The notes: generated by a model from the letters alone, not told the origin. 64,000 bases of DNA from Gymnothorax reevesii (GCA_029721435.1 CM056574.1:744001-808000), one strand, 5' to 3'; numbered from the stretch's first letter, positions 14,226 to 25,970 are shown. A program made the numbers and translations.

Positions 14226-15066
14226 TGCTCTGCCCTAACCTTCCCCACCCTGTGCAAATACCTCAAACCTGCCCAACCTACTCAATCTCCCAAATCGCAA
14301 AACCCTACTCAACCCCCCCAACGTGCGCAAACCCCCTACCTCAAGCTTACGCAACCCCCAAACCTGCCCAACCCTACACAACCCTACTCAACGCCCCAAC
14401 CTGCTCAACACCCAAACCTGCCCAACCTGTGCAAAGCCCTACCTCAAACCTACTCAACCCCCAAACCTGCCCAACCCTACTTAACTCCCCAACCTACTCA
14501 ACCCCCAAACCAGCCCATCCCTGCACAACCCAACTCAACCCAACAAGTTGCTCAACCCCCAAACTTGCCCAATCCTACACAACCCTACTCAATCCCCCAA
14601 GCTGCTCAACCCCCAAACCTTCCCAACCCTTCACAACCCTACTCAACCCCCCAACCTGCTCAACCCCCAAACCTGCCCAACGCTCCTACCTTAAGTCTCC
14701 TCAACCCCCGCAATCTGCCCAACCCTACTCAACCCCCACAACCCTTCCAACCCCCAAACCTGCCGAAGTCTACCTAACCCCCCAAAACCTTCCCAACCCT
14801 ACTCAAACCCCAAGCCTGCTCAAACCCTGCTCAACCCCCTAACTTTGCGCAACCCTAATCAACCCCCAAATCTGCTCAACCCGCAAAACTACCCAACCCT
14901 GTACAACTCCCCTAAATCTGCCCAACCCCTCTCAACTCCTCCACCCCCAACCTGCCCAACCCCGCCCGACCTTACCCAACCCCCAAACCTGCCCAACATT
15001 CAACCCCTCAAACCTGTCCAAACATACTCAACTTCCCAAATCTCCCCGCCCAAATCATTAACCTTG
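14226..15066. repeat. irregular C-rich tandem array
   Basis: Built from CCCAACC, CTGCCCAACC, CTACTCAACC and CCCCCAAACC modules. The phrase AACCTGCCCA recurs at irregular spacings of about 44 to 64 bp. The plus strand is almost free of G except in the CTGCCC module, so the minus strand is rich in GGG and GGGGG runs. The 225-codon open frame here is an artefact of the low stop content. Confidence 0.92.
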
Positions 15067-17580
15067 CTAACTTCCCTCCTAGGAACCTGTTTGTTTTTTG
15101 TTTTTATAGACTTGCAGAACCTGGCTTTCTTGCTAATCAGTGTGTTTTTTGCAGGCTCAGTTTGAGTGTTGTGCTTTACTGTCAGTCCTTTCCCCCTCTG
15201 CTGTGCCTCATTTTTAAATGCGATCTAAATACTCCAACACACCCCATGACAATATCTCACCCCACAACTGTGCAACACACTTCTGCAGATATCCAATATG
15301 TCAAAGGTATAACGGGTCTTGCAGTGGGTATTTTGCCTTAATGATAAAAGACTTTGATCTATTGAGAAAATCATTTACAACGTTTCCCACAATAAGAAAT
15401 GGGAAGAGAGAAATTTGGATGTATTTTATTAATCCCCTGTATTTTTGACTTTACAGTCTCTGTAAAAAGCGAGCGGTCGACATCTGTGCGAATTCCTCAC
15501 GAGACATTTCATGGGTTATGTGGCCACAGCATAAAGGTGCTCGCTGTGCAGAAACGAGGTGACTGCAGCCTCTGGCTGCGCTGGTTACTGTGAGGGTTTC
15601 AAGCAGCAGCAGTAAGGCCTGGTAAAAATATTTATTCCTCTCGGTGTTTTGGCTGAAAGAGGCACAATCCCTACAAACTTCAGCTTCCGTCACCAAACAG
15701 CTACAAAAAGCGGGGTACAGATTTTGCTCCATACAGGTGCAATGAGCAATTCTGTGGTGCAACTTAAATAACTCTTTCAAAATCACAGAGCAGGGGTTTA
15801 GTTGTGCTATTAAGCACTGAATCCTTTCAATGTATTCTATCTAATACAGAACACAACTGCAGCAAATGTTTATTCATTGAAAGAATAGTTTCAGTGCATG
15901 AATTTTAACACATCATTTACTCTCCTCAAATAATCACGGAAATAAATCCATGGAAGTGATGCTGAATGGATTATCATCCAAATGGAGCTCGTGTAATAAG
16001 AAAACGAGGACTGCAGAACTCGAAGCATCATTAGAGTGAAGCCGACCATTTGTGCAGTTCTATGGTTTAAACCCACTGCTGCCGGCTGCGGATAAACAAA
16101 CACATTTCACTGGATGCTGGGCTTCAGAACTGACTTCTCAGGGAATTGTGATGCTCCCCAGATACCCCATATCAACTCCTGTATGACCCCTGAATATTTC
16201 CATAATAATCTCCATATTTTCTGCTCATAGGTCCCATATTCTCTCCATATAGTCCCTCATGTTCACTGCTTAGCTCACGGTAAAGTCACGCACTCCAGTA
16301 TTCTTGGACTCCTTTTAGTGTTGATCAAGTCTTTTCTCTTTGATCATTGTCCTGCTGCATTATTAAATTGTGATTTAGTCTCATATGAGAGCGTAATGAG
16401 CGGACGGCCTCCTGCAGAATTCTCTGGCCGAGAGAAAAATTTGTCCTCTGTCAAATCATGCCAGTTACCCAGGGCACGATGCAGCGAAGCAGCTCCGCAC
16501 CGTCACACAAACACCACCGCGTTAGCGATGCCCTTATTGTGGATGATATTCTTACAGTGCAATGCTGCGTCAGGTGAATGCAACAGGACCATCTTTCCCC
16601 CCAAAAAAGGTCCTCTTTAAACTCAGCCTTCTACACAGTATTATGCCACAACACTTTTGGGTCATTTAAAGTGTTTATTTTAATTTATTTATTGAAATGT
16701 GAGGCGAGCCTTTATGCTACAGTATTTCGCATTAGCAGTGTTCAGTGTTTTTTTTTTCCCCTTTAAACTCTGACCTTGTCCACGGTAAGAGAGGCTTGTT
16801 GCTGGATTCTTTGTGACTCAGATGAACAGCCCTTGTGCCCCTGGAAGGATTCGACTGGCCAGTTACTCGTGGGAAGATTCACTACTGATCCAGGTTATTC
16901 CACTCTTTGTGCGGTTCATGGAGACCATGGGCCTTAGAAATGTCTTTGTGGCACTTTTCACAACAATATACTGTATTTCAAAAACCTTCTTGCGCATTAT
17001 CTCCCGGATTTCTTTTTGGAATTGTGTGACACTTGCTCAGATCTTATAGATTATTTAATATTGCTTGAAAGGTTCAGTTGAAAAGACTTTTGATTGAAAA
17101 GGTTGAACAAATTCTCTCCCTCAACAAATTTTTTTCTGTCTGTATGTAAGATTCCCTCCATACGTCTCCATAGGCTGTCCTCATACATGCATTTCCCATA
17201 CACTTCCTGTGTGCATATCTTTACCCGGCGAAAGGCATAGCTCAGCTCAGCTCCCTTATGATGCAACAACATGAGTACATTTGAAATAATATGCCTCGAT
17301 CAGTTTAAAAATACATGTATGACTGAATTTATTGTGTGATTCCTGAGAATATGTACTTCTGATATTTGTATTGATATTGTTTGTTTTTTCAAACACTCTC
17401 TCTGACACAGCTGAAGCTGGGGCAGATAAATAACTGCCACTGTCTCTGCATGCTGACCTTTCCTGTAAGACCTACAGCTGACATCACAAACTCTCACATC
17501 AATTTTCTGCAATTGGATATGGCGTCTTGCAGATAATTCGATTTGCAGCGGGATTCGCTTGGGTCTGCCTCCTGTTCCCA
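15067..17580. other. intergenic, nothing recognised
   Basis: No gene, RNA or mobile element could be identified. The block 16370-16610 is more GC-rich and complex than its surroundings, but no open frame, splice signal or motif supports a function. Confidence 0.45.
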
Positions 17581-17581
17581 A

Positions 17582-17930
17582 ATTGGCCGGGGGGGTTAGG
17601 ATTGGCTGAGGAGGGAGGAGGGGTGCTGGTATTGGCTGAGGGGGGAAATGGGATGCTGAGATTGGCTAAGGAGGAAGGTGGGGTGCTGGGATTGGCTGAG
17701 GGGGGAGGTGAGGTGCTGAGATTGGATGAGGAGTAAGGTGAAGTGTTGGGACTGGCTGAGGAGGGGAGGTGGGGTGCTGTGATTGGCCGAGGGGGGAGGT
17801 GGGGTGCTGGGATTGGTCGAGGGGGGAGGTGGGGTGCTGGGATTGGCCGAGGGGGGAGGTGAGGTGCTGTGATTGGCTGACAGGGGAGGTGGGGTGCTCT
17901 GATTGGCTGAAGGGGGAGCTGTCAAGTCTA
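17582..17930. repeat. 30-bp minisatellite, each unit with an inverted CCAAT box
   Basis: Units read roughly GGTGCTGGGATTGGCTGAGG followed by GGGGAGGTGG. ATTGG cores fall at 17582, 17601, 17631, 17661, 17691, 17721, 17782, 17812, 17842, 17872 and 17902; the unit at 17751 is mutated to ACTGG. Apart from one 19-bp step and one extra base, the period is exactly 30. GATTGGCT and GATTGGCC match the NF-Y consensus in reverse orientation. Confidence 0.95.
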
Positions 17931-17998
17931 AACTGTGAGGCTCTACCTTCAGCCTGGAGATAATTTAATTCCCTGAACACTCACGCAGGAACTGGCTT

Positions 17999-19295
17999 TT
18001 ACAGTTTTTTCTTTCAATTGCTTAAGCACAATTTTGAAAAAAGGGGCCAGTTTTTCAAAACATTACACACAAGTAGCACAACCATGCACCCAATACGCAG
18101 AACACCTCAGATCCTTTGCAACATGAAACACTCTTGAAAAAACTAAACACTAATTTCTAATAACCATATTTTGTTTCCATTTGAAACACACACATTTCAT
18201 ATAACTTAATTCGGTGTGAATTCTACACTGCTGTGCTTAACCTAAAACACTTTTAACAATTCTACCTCCCAGTGATTAGAGTTCTGTAAGTGAAGTACAC
18301 AGAGAAAGTGCAAATGAAGAGTTTGGTTCCAAAACGCAATAAGTGCCAAAATTACAAAAATTGAGATAAAACCATAGTGCGATAGTCCTGCACTTCTTAC
18401 ACATGGTGCAAAAAACAGTAATTAGAAATGCATACTATATGGTATATTTTTTCATGGTCAAAGTTTGTGTTTTTCTATAAAATGCAATAGGCGCCAGCAC
18501 AGAAAAAGCTGATTTACTCAAAATGACTAAAATGGATATATTGCATTTTGGAACCAAACTCTTCAAATATATGGCAAATACATCAAACACAATACAAGAC
18601 CAATGCTGCAGACTGATGAAAATATAATTTATTTCTCTCCATATACTCAAATCAGTCAACATCATGGAGAAGCACAACAAACCATGTCCCAGTTTTCATA
18701 CACCTACAGTAGTGTGCGTAACACTGTTAGCTCAGCAAATATCAGACTAACATACAATACTGTAATACTGTATCCAGAACAGGTTACAATTACTGTAAAA
18801 AAGTGTATGCATGTTGTACAGGAAATATTGTACCACTATGTACCTGTTCGCCTAGCTGGATCTGGCCAGACAATTTCATCATCATCACAGGCGATATCCT
18901 CTTTGGCAAGACAACGAGGGAAGAACCGTCTTGAATGTCGAATCCATCCTCGCACAACTGCGGCGTCGATTCGGTCACTGGCCTCCTCCATGGCCTGAAT
19001 GAGGGGTACCTGAGCCTTGGGCCGCAGATCGTAAACTTTCCACTGTCAGGCTGAGAAAAACTTTGATTGCGTTCAGAAAAGGAGGGTACGGTGGGAGGAA
19101 CAGCACTGCAGACTGTGGATGGTGTTGAAACCAGTCCTGGACCAGAGCAGAGGGGGGACAGAACCACTGTCCCAGATGACTTTGTATTTCGTCTGGTCAA
19201 TTTGTTTTACTGCTGTGACGATGTTGTGCAATCGGTCCAAAAATGTGAGAATGTGAGGTGTGTTGTAAGGGCCCATATTGGCATGACGGTGGTCT
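17999..19295 (-). mobile_element. Tc1/IS630-type DNA transposon remnant
   Basis: The 3' half of a fish DNA transposon on the minus strand. The plus-strand left edge (TTTTACAGTTTTTTCTTTC near 17999) looks like its terminal repeat, followed by about 800 bp of AT-rich non-coding tail and then the transposase relic. The upstream half is missing: at about 19295 the sequence switches to an LTR fragment. The boundaries come from the change in sequence character, not from a paired terminal repeat. Confidence 0.75.
18842..19292 (-). pseudogene. Tc1/IS630-like transposase, C-terminal part, inactive
   Basis: Reading the minus strand with frame changes gives the blocks HANMGPYN, HILTFLDRLHN, KYKVIWD, VQDWFQHHPQ, LFLPPY, then WKVYDLRP, GWIRHSRRFFPRCLA and DEIVWPDPARR. 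These are the end of a DDE transposase (DDE_3-type fold) common in fish genomes. The family motif FLNPIEEFF, which carries the third catalytic acidic residue, reads FLNAIKVFL here, with Lys replacing Glu. At least two frameshifts also break the reading frame. The N-terminal DNA-binding domain and first catalytic Asp are absent. The element is dead. Confidence 0.85.
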
Positions 19296-19298
19296 GCA

Positions 19299-19638
19299 GA
19301 AGAGTATATAAGGAGGAAAGTTGAGAGAGTAAAGTAGTCGGAGAAATTTCAAGGAGACCAGACCAGATTTTACCAGACCTGTCACTCTTTTCAAGACCTG
19401 TGAAGTTTTTGTTTTGTGGATTTTTGCCTGTGTTGGAGCATTTCCCTGTCAGGACATCACCAAGTAACCCAACCAAAGGGACTGTAAACATTTTTTTCCT
19501 GTATATAATCAATCTTGGCCAGTAGAGTAGATAGTAGATTAGTTAAAAGTCTTTGTTTAATTAAATGTGTTTAAGTTTTAAAATTGTGTCTGTCATCCCT
19601 TGCTGTCATAAATGTCATAACAAATTGAGGCCATAACA
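19299..19638 (+). mobile_element. partial LTR related to the Gypsy LTRs at 41.4 and 49.3 kb
   Basis: From AGAGTATATAAGG to the end GAGGCCATAACA this matches the R/U5-side part of the two Gypsy LTRs in this window, including CCAGACCTGTCACTC, TTTTCAAGACCTGTGAAG and TCATCCCTTGCTGTC. It is more diverged than those two are from each other, and its first 150-200 bases (U3) are missing. It abuts the transposase relic, so it either truncated that element or was truncated with it. TATATAAGG at about 19305 would be its promoter. Confidence 0.85.
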
Positions 19639-20114
19639 TTAGCAAGTTAGTATTATATACAATGTTAGTTGGATTGGTAATCTTAGTGAAAACAACAAAC
19701 TGTAAGTATTGGTTCGTAAAATAGAAAAGTAGAGTGAAAGAAGTAAACGAGATGGGAAGTAAGGTTTAAATCCAGGTACCATTAAATCAGCCGAAGAGTG
19801 GCACGCAGTACTGGGGCTGTGAGCTGTGACAAGACCAGAGACCAGACAGGGGAAGACAGAGTACAATGCATGGGAGAAAGCAAAACATGGATCGGAATGA
19901 AACTATGGTAAAATGCAAAATATGGAAAAGTAAAACTAAGACAATACATGAACGAATCTATGTTACCAATTCACAACACACATATCAAAGAATAGTCAGA
20001 CATAGCAAAGATCCAAAACCAAATAAGACATTTAATCAAAAGCAGAGCATGAACAGGGCAAGGCAGATCAGAATCATAACATTATGTGTCTGATTATCTC
20101 AAGCTGATCGGTGC

Positions 20115-20205
20115 TTGTGTGCATGTATGTGTGTGCCTGTGTGTGTGTTTGTGTGTGTGTGTGTGCATATGTATATGCATGTGTGTGCATGTGTTTGTGT
20201 GTAAC
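20115..20205. repeat. (TG)n-rich microsatellite
   Basis: Interrupted TG/TGCA/TGTA tract. Confidence 0.85.
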
Positions 20206-21085
20206 AGACCCTCTCATTGTGATCGTCCTGCATTGCTGTGGTCAGGAGCTGTTAGCCGTGTCACACTGAGGGATGGATGTTGCAGATGGGAATTAGAAGG
20301 GTAGAGCAGGTGTTTAGAAAGTAAATGCACTTTTAAGTGGCTGATGAGGACTGTAATCTGGCCCTTACAAACAGGGACTCGGCTTAAGGGAGGCGCCACA
20401 CAGCTGATTTCTGCTCTGTGTAAGAATAAGATGAAGGATTGAAAATGGAGATAGAATAGAAATGAAGTGTGTCAGTGATGTAGCCCTCAGGGTCTGGTGT
20501 GCGAACATCACTCTCACACTGAGGCAGGTGGGGCTGGATGCCCTTCAGTCAGAACTACCAGTTTTTTGCTAGCATGTCATCACTGAGAACATCATTGATA
20601 ATGATGAAGTTATCATTATTATTGATAATGATGATAATACTAAGTTTATTTTTTCGAATATATTTTTATTATACTAGAACAGTGTTCATCATGACGGGCA
20701 AAGTTTAGCTTTCATGAGAGAGACTGCGAGATCTCCGAGGTGCAGTCACAGCTCGCTGCACTCCTGTGGAAAATATCGCAATGTTTTTCACAAATATTTT
20801 TTCAATGTAATATTTCATACCACTGAAAAATTTTAATGTTTGTTGTCACTCTGCTGCAGTATCAATATTATGCAAAAACTAGAAAACAGACAACAGTGAA
20901 AAAAATAAAAATGAGTAAACGTTTCAAATCTTTATTGAGTTATTTTTTTACATTACTGAAGTTATATTGCTTTTATTATATTATACATATTATTATAAGT
21001 TATATTACTTTTATATTTCAAAAATAATGAACCCTTAGGGCGCCGAAATCAATTTTCAAACACTTAAAAAATGTAAATATCCTGA

Positions 21086-21143
21086 GGTTTTGAAAACCTA
21101 TCATGTGGCAATGCAAGTTGCCACAAGATAGGTTTTCAAAAGC
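21086..21143. repeat. 26-bp-stem hairpin
   Basis: Left arm 21086-21111 and right arm 21118-21143 are inverted copies with about 24 of 26 positions paired around a 6-base loop. The arms contain TTTTGAAAACCTATC and TGTGGCAA. It could be the core of a small foldback element or a structured RNA; the sequence does not decide. Confidence 0.7.
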
Positions 21144-22241
21144 TTTGATTTTTCATTGTTTCAGCGAGTGGCAAATGCTGCCTTTGGCTCCTTATGGGTT
21201 AAAATGGACTTGTTTTTCACGATTGTAAGTGTGTTGTGATTCAGATCTGGCATCAGGAGCCGAGGTACAGCAGAATAGTGCAGCTTATTGATAAGATGGT
21301 CGTCAGTGAGAGGAGCTCAGGGGAGAAAAGTACAGCTCCTTTGAGCTGTTACAGCCACAGCAGTGCAGGCTCTGCCCATCTCCGGCCCCTGGCTCTCCAG
21401 GATGATTGCTGGGCAGAGTGCACACTTCACTGGAGCTGAACTGTCTTAATGCAGGATGGAAGAGCTTAGGAGGAATTCAGTTCTGATCCTGATGACCTTA
21501 GAAGGATTGGGAGCTTGTTCCTAATGAACTGGTCAGGAGAACAGGATGGAAAAGGATTTGCAAGAACGCAGGTCTGAGCCCGGAGGCCATGCAAAAGGCT
21601 TGGGAGCTTGTTCATATTAACTAAGTAAGGAAGGAAACTTCCGTAAATTACAATCATTAAAGGTAACTTTTAATAAAGACAGAGTTTAACCTGTAAATAC
21701 TGACTGGTTATAAACACACACAGCTAATTCTCATTCAGTTCTTGCAACTCAACAGAGGGGGTATGAGCACATCACAGATGCAAGAGGAGGGGTAAGTGTG
21801 AAACAAGACACAAGCAGGGATAAGGGTTCACATGCAACCGTGCAAACCCGACCCGGAGCAACTTCCCACAGAAACGCACAGGCAAAACTATTCCTGCTAC
21901 ATACACAAGAGGCTAACGAGCCAAGGCAGACATTACTTCTTATAGACATGCAAGTTGCTGAAAGGGACAAAGTATTAACACAAGGGATGTGACAAAATAA
22001 AAGTCATTAATTGAAAATAGTGTATTTTAGTTCTTTTTCATTTGTAGCACTGTGTTTAGGTGAAGAATATGACTGAAGAGTGAAGTGAAGTGAAGAATAT
22101 ATTTTTAAAAATACAATATAGAAATAATTTTTTGTCTCGTCATTACTTAAGTTAGCCCATATAATGACATCTAAACTGTGAGATTTACCAGCATGTCTCC
22201 CAGATGACCTCATCTATAATGTTGAAACAGTCCCTTGTTGA

Positions 22242-22481
22242 TAGGGGAGACTGGGGTCCGATGAGCCATGGGGAATACTGAGCCATATCACTATTTTGCG
22301 ATCAATCAATGCCAAAGCTGTTTAAAATAGGAAAAATGGTAATATGGCTCATTTATCCCAATTACTAATCAGTCAGTGGTCAGATATTTTGCCTATTTTA
22401 AGCAGCTCTGTCATCGATTGATCGCAAAACAGTGATATGGCTCCTTGGTCCCCATGGCTCATTGGACCCCAGTCTCCCCTA
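22242..22481. mobile_element. 236-bp MITE with about 70-bp inverted repeats and TA target duplication
   Basis: The ends read TA-GGGGAGACTGGGGTCC and GGACCCCAGTCTCCCC-TA. The arms match inverted over about 70 bases, including GAGCCATATCACT and TTTTGCGATCAATC. The element proper is 22244-22479 and has no coding capacity. The TA duplication suggests mobilisation by a Tc1/mariner-type transposase. Confidence 0.88.
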
Positions 22482-22884
22482 TACATTCATACGGTATTCA
22501 AAAAAGTTTTTTATTCAATGAAATACAGTTTGTAGTCAAGATAAAGATTTGGTTTATGCCCGTTGTATTATACGGCATCTTATAAATCCCAGATGCATTG
22601 TATAGCTCTAAACAATAGGAACACCGCTCACTTTTAAAATCACCCCAAGGCACAAGACTGACATATTTCTTGTTTTAATCAATTCTAAGTGCTGGCTTTC
22701 TAATGTCAGTACATTACTGGAGATAAATAACTAGCTAGCTGTTGTACAAACACATCAATACGAATAAAATTACTAGATCAATTATATGTCAAAAACGTAT
22801 TGAATGTTGTTGCACCAAATGGCAAGACTGTATCGATGAACTCTGACAAATGCAAAAACATGAATTAGTAGTTTGGCTAATTGT

Positions 22885-23130
22885 CCCCCGCCGCGCGGAA
22901 CGCCGTCCGTCCGTCCGTACGTCCTGAATCCTTGTCAGCGAGATATCTCAAGAACGAATTGACGGATTCTCTTCAAATTTGATGGCAACATGTATTAGGG
23001 TGACACCCCGGCACCAGTCGATTTTGGTGACCTTCGCTTCAGACTCAAGGTCACACCGAGAGATTGCTCATTTTGGCACGATTTCACATCTTGTGGTGGG
23101 GGACAAAGACACGTTAGTGGCAAATACTTG
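22885..23130. repeat. probable dispersed repeat fragment
   Basis: Starts with GTCCGTCCGTCCGTACGTCC and continues with GATATCTCAAGAACGAATTG, a phrase I recognise from dispersed repeats in fish and other animals. It has no coding content and its family is uncertain. Confidence 0.4.
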
Positions 23131-25255
23131 TTTTTATTTTATTTTACCTCCTTGGTTAATCGCCAGCTATGTTCTTTTTTAAATAGAAATGACATTTTAT
23201 GTACTTTTCAGTCTGGTTTTAGAGCTGGTCAGAGTACTATTTCAGCAGCATCCCTTGTTGTAAATGATATTGTTTGTGTCCTTGATGGGGGTAATACTGT
23301 GCTGCCCTATTTGTTGATCTATCCAAGGCCTTTGTTTCGGTTGATCATGGTCTCTTAGTGGATAGACTAGCCACTGCAGGCCTAGACTAGAATGCTTGCA
23401 ATTGGTTAACATAACATAACATAACATAACATAACACAACATGAATGGCGAGAAAAGGCCGTTCAGCCCAACTACGCTCGCCAGTTTCTTTATACTATTG
23501 TGAATATATCCCTTTATAAACTCAATGACTCAATGGTATCTAGCTTTAGGTCAAGCCTACTCTTGAAAACCCCCAAGGTCTCTGCCTCAACAATATGGTC
23601 AGGTAAGCTATTCCACATTGAAATTACTCTTTGGCTGAAGAAATATTTCCGAATATCAGTGCTGAATTTATCTTTGGTCAACTTCCATTTGTGACCCCGA
23701 GTTCTACTCACAACACTTGGTCGAAGGAATCCTACATGATTCACTTTGTTAACCCCTTTAACATATTTAAAGACCTCAATCAAATCACCCCTGAGTCTCC
23801 TTTTCCTAAGACTAAAGAGATTAAGGATCTTCAGCCTCTTTTGTACCTGGAATAAGCTTGGTGACTTTTCTCTGAACTTTCTCAAGAGCCTTTATATCTC
23901 TCTTAAAGTATGGTCCCCAGAACTGTACACAATACTCCAGGTGTGGTCTAACGAACGTGTTGTACAGAAGAAGCATCACCTCCTTAGATTTGTACTCAAT
24001 ACTTTTGGCAATGTATCCTAGCATCCGATTAGCTTTTTTAACTGCTGCGGCACAATGGCTAGAACCTTTGAGGGTTTGGTTCTTAAGTTATCTTTCAAAT
24101 AGAACACCATGTATTGTGGCAGACTTTATGCAATCAACCCTTCTGCAGGTCTCTAAAGGGGTTCCGCAGGGCTCGATATTGGGACCTCTGCTTTTTACCT
24201 TGTATATTAACAACATGGTCACTTTTGATAATGGCTGTAAAGAGCACTTTTATGCTGATGATACAGTGCTGTATACTTCTGCTCCCTCAGTAGATGAGGC
24301 ATTATCTGCCTGACAGGAAGCCTGTGATTCCTTTCAGCACTCTCTTCTAGCACTTAAACTAATTTTAAATGTAGCAAAAAAAATATGCTCTTCTCTAGAT
24401 CTTGTTCATTGAGGGACTGTCCATTTAAAATTTGCACTTGCTCTGAAATTGAGTGAGTGCCATGGTACAAGTACTTAGGAATAATTATTGGTGAAAAGCT
24501 GTCTTTTAAAATACTTTGAACTTTTAAAAAAAGTTAAGACACAAAATTGGGTTCTTTTACAAGAACAGAACATTTTTTTTTTCTTGTGATGATGGGAAGC
24601 TTTTAGTTAAGTCCACCTTTTTATCAGTACTTGACTACGGTGACATTATCTATATGCATGCTGCCCAAACAACCTTAGAAAAAGCTTGATTCAGTCTATC
24701 ATGCAGCTCTTTGTTTTATTACTGGTAATCATTTCAGAACTCATCTTTGTTTGCTGTATAAAGCTGTGGGTTGGTCATCCTTAGCCACTAGGAGAACGCA
24801 CCATTTGTTCACTTTTATTTTTAAAGCATTCCTACATAAATTACCGAATTATCTTACTTCTCTTATCACTTGGAGTTCAAGTCCTTACCAGGCAAGGGCT
24901 CAGGACTGGTTGGTCCTTGAGATCCCCGAGTAAAAACTGAGCTGGAAAAACTGCTTTTTGCTACTGTGCTCCTTGGGCTTGGAACAGGTTGCAAGAAACT
25001 TCAAAACTGGATAAATTAATTTCAAAACAGTGTTGAAGGATCTGTAGGTTGTGGTTTAATTATGCTTTGAATAATGTTGCCTTAACTTTTTTGTTTTGCA
25101 TACTGAATGTTTTATTGTATGTTGATGACTTTTTTTTCAATGATTCTCAATCCTTTTGTTTAATGATTTGTAATATGTGTAAAATTGTAAACAGGGCACC
25201 GTTGCAAATGAGACCTGGGTCTCAGTGTGTTTTCCTGTATAAATAAAAGATTCAA
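23131..25255 (+). mobile_element. 5'-truncated LINE (CR1/Jockey-group), interrupted by another LINE
   Basis: Reverse transcriptase pieces read QSGFRAGQSTISAASLVVND at about 23210, then resume after the interruption as [37 protein letters not shown] and FYADDTVLYTSAPS. The catalytic YADD is intact, but stops and frameshifts break the frame further on (first after DEALSA). The 3' end (GAGACCTGGGTCTCAGTG, then TGTATAAATAAAAGATTCAAC) is the usual tail of such LINEs. The copy is dead and 5'-truncated. Confidence 0.85.
23405..24055 (-). mobile_element. CR1-like LINE 3' end inserted antisense into the LINE above
   Basis: On the minus strand the last part of a LINE reverse transcriptase ORF reads NRMLGYIAKSIEYKSKEVM, VRPHLEYCVQFWGPY, LFSLRKRRLRGDLIEVFKY, RTRGHKWKL and FFSQRVISMWNSLPD. 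It is followed by a 3' UTR and a (TTATG)n-type tail, seen as ATAACATAAC repeats at 23407-23440 on the plus strand. A frameshift separates the two main frames. It separates two matching halves of the plus-strand LINE, so it inserted later. Confidence 0.85.
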
Positions 25256-25604
25256 CCTTTGAAATTCATCTTTCCTACATAGCCAGGACAAGCTAAAGTG
25301 AAAATAACATCATATTTGATGGAAGTCCCAAACGTGGTTACTCAACAGCCATCTCTAATTGACTACAAAATATTCAACTGCTGAGCGAGTGCCTGCCACA
25401 GGGAGCCACCACCTGCCGCAGCTGTGCTAATATCAACCTCAAACCTGTCCTCCAACCATACGCTCAAATAGGCCAATTACTCTCATTTACTCTGATTTAT
25501 GACCCATAAGAGCGGTTCCTAAAATCGCGCCCCTGCTGGCAGCAGAAAGGTACTGTTACTGTTACAGTTTCAGTTCCAGATACAGTTTCAGTCATATTTA
25601 CTTG

Positions 25605-25893
25605 GGTCGGTAGGCCACGAGTCAAAGTTTGGGTTCCGTTATTTTTTTTATTTCTTGGGGTCACGATTGTCCTACTCGTGTACACGCGGTTTTGCGAGTG
25701 GCCCTTGCCCAGGGGGCCACTCGAGTACAGGCTCTGAGGAGCCTCTTGTTGCTCGGACCGGTAGGCCACGAGTCTAAGTTTCAGTCCCGTTCTTCTTTCT
25801 TTTTTCCCTCGGTGTTGCAATTGTTCTGCTCATGCACACGCCTGGTTTCGCGATTGGTCCATGCCTACACCCGGCCCGAGTACAGGCTTTTGT
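25605..25893 (+). repeat. two diverged direct copies of a 140-150-bp unit
   Basis: GGTAGGCCACGAGTCAAAG at 25610 and GGTAGGCCACGAGTCTAAG at 25761 start two copies that both end in CCCGAGTACAGGCT or CTCGAGTACAGGCT. Identity is about 70-75 percent by eye. I do not recognise the unit, and nothing suggests coding function. Confidence 0.7.
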
Positions 25894-25970
25894 TACATTT
25901 AAAAAAACGGTTTGGGTAAGGATTAGGGTTGGGGTTAGGTTTAGAATTAGGATTCGGGTAGTATCAGGTT

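Larger units (their letters stand above)
19640..22240. other. intergenic with simple repeats, no gene recognised
   Basis: AT-rich DNA without recognisable coding content. Notable parts are a TG-rich tract (20115-20205), short GATAAT palindromic stretches near 20590-20640, and a strong hairpin listed separately. Confidence 0.5.
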
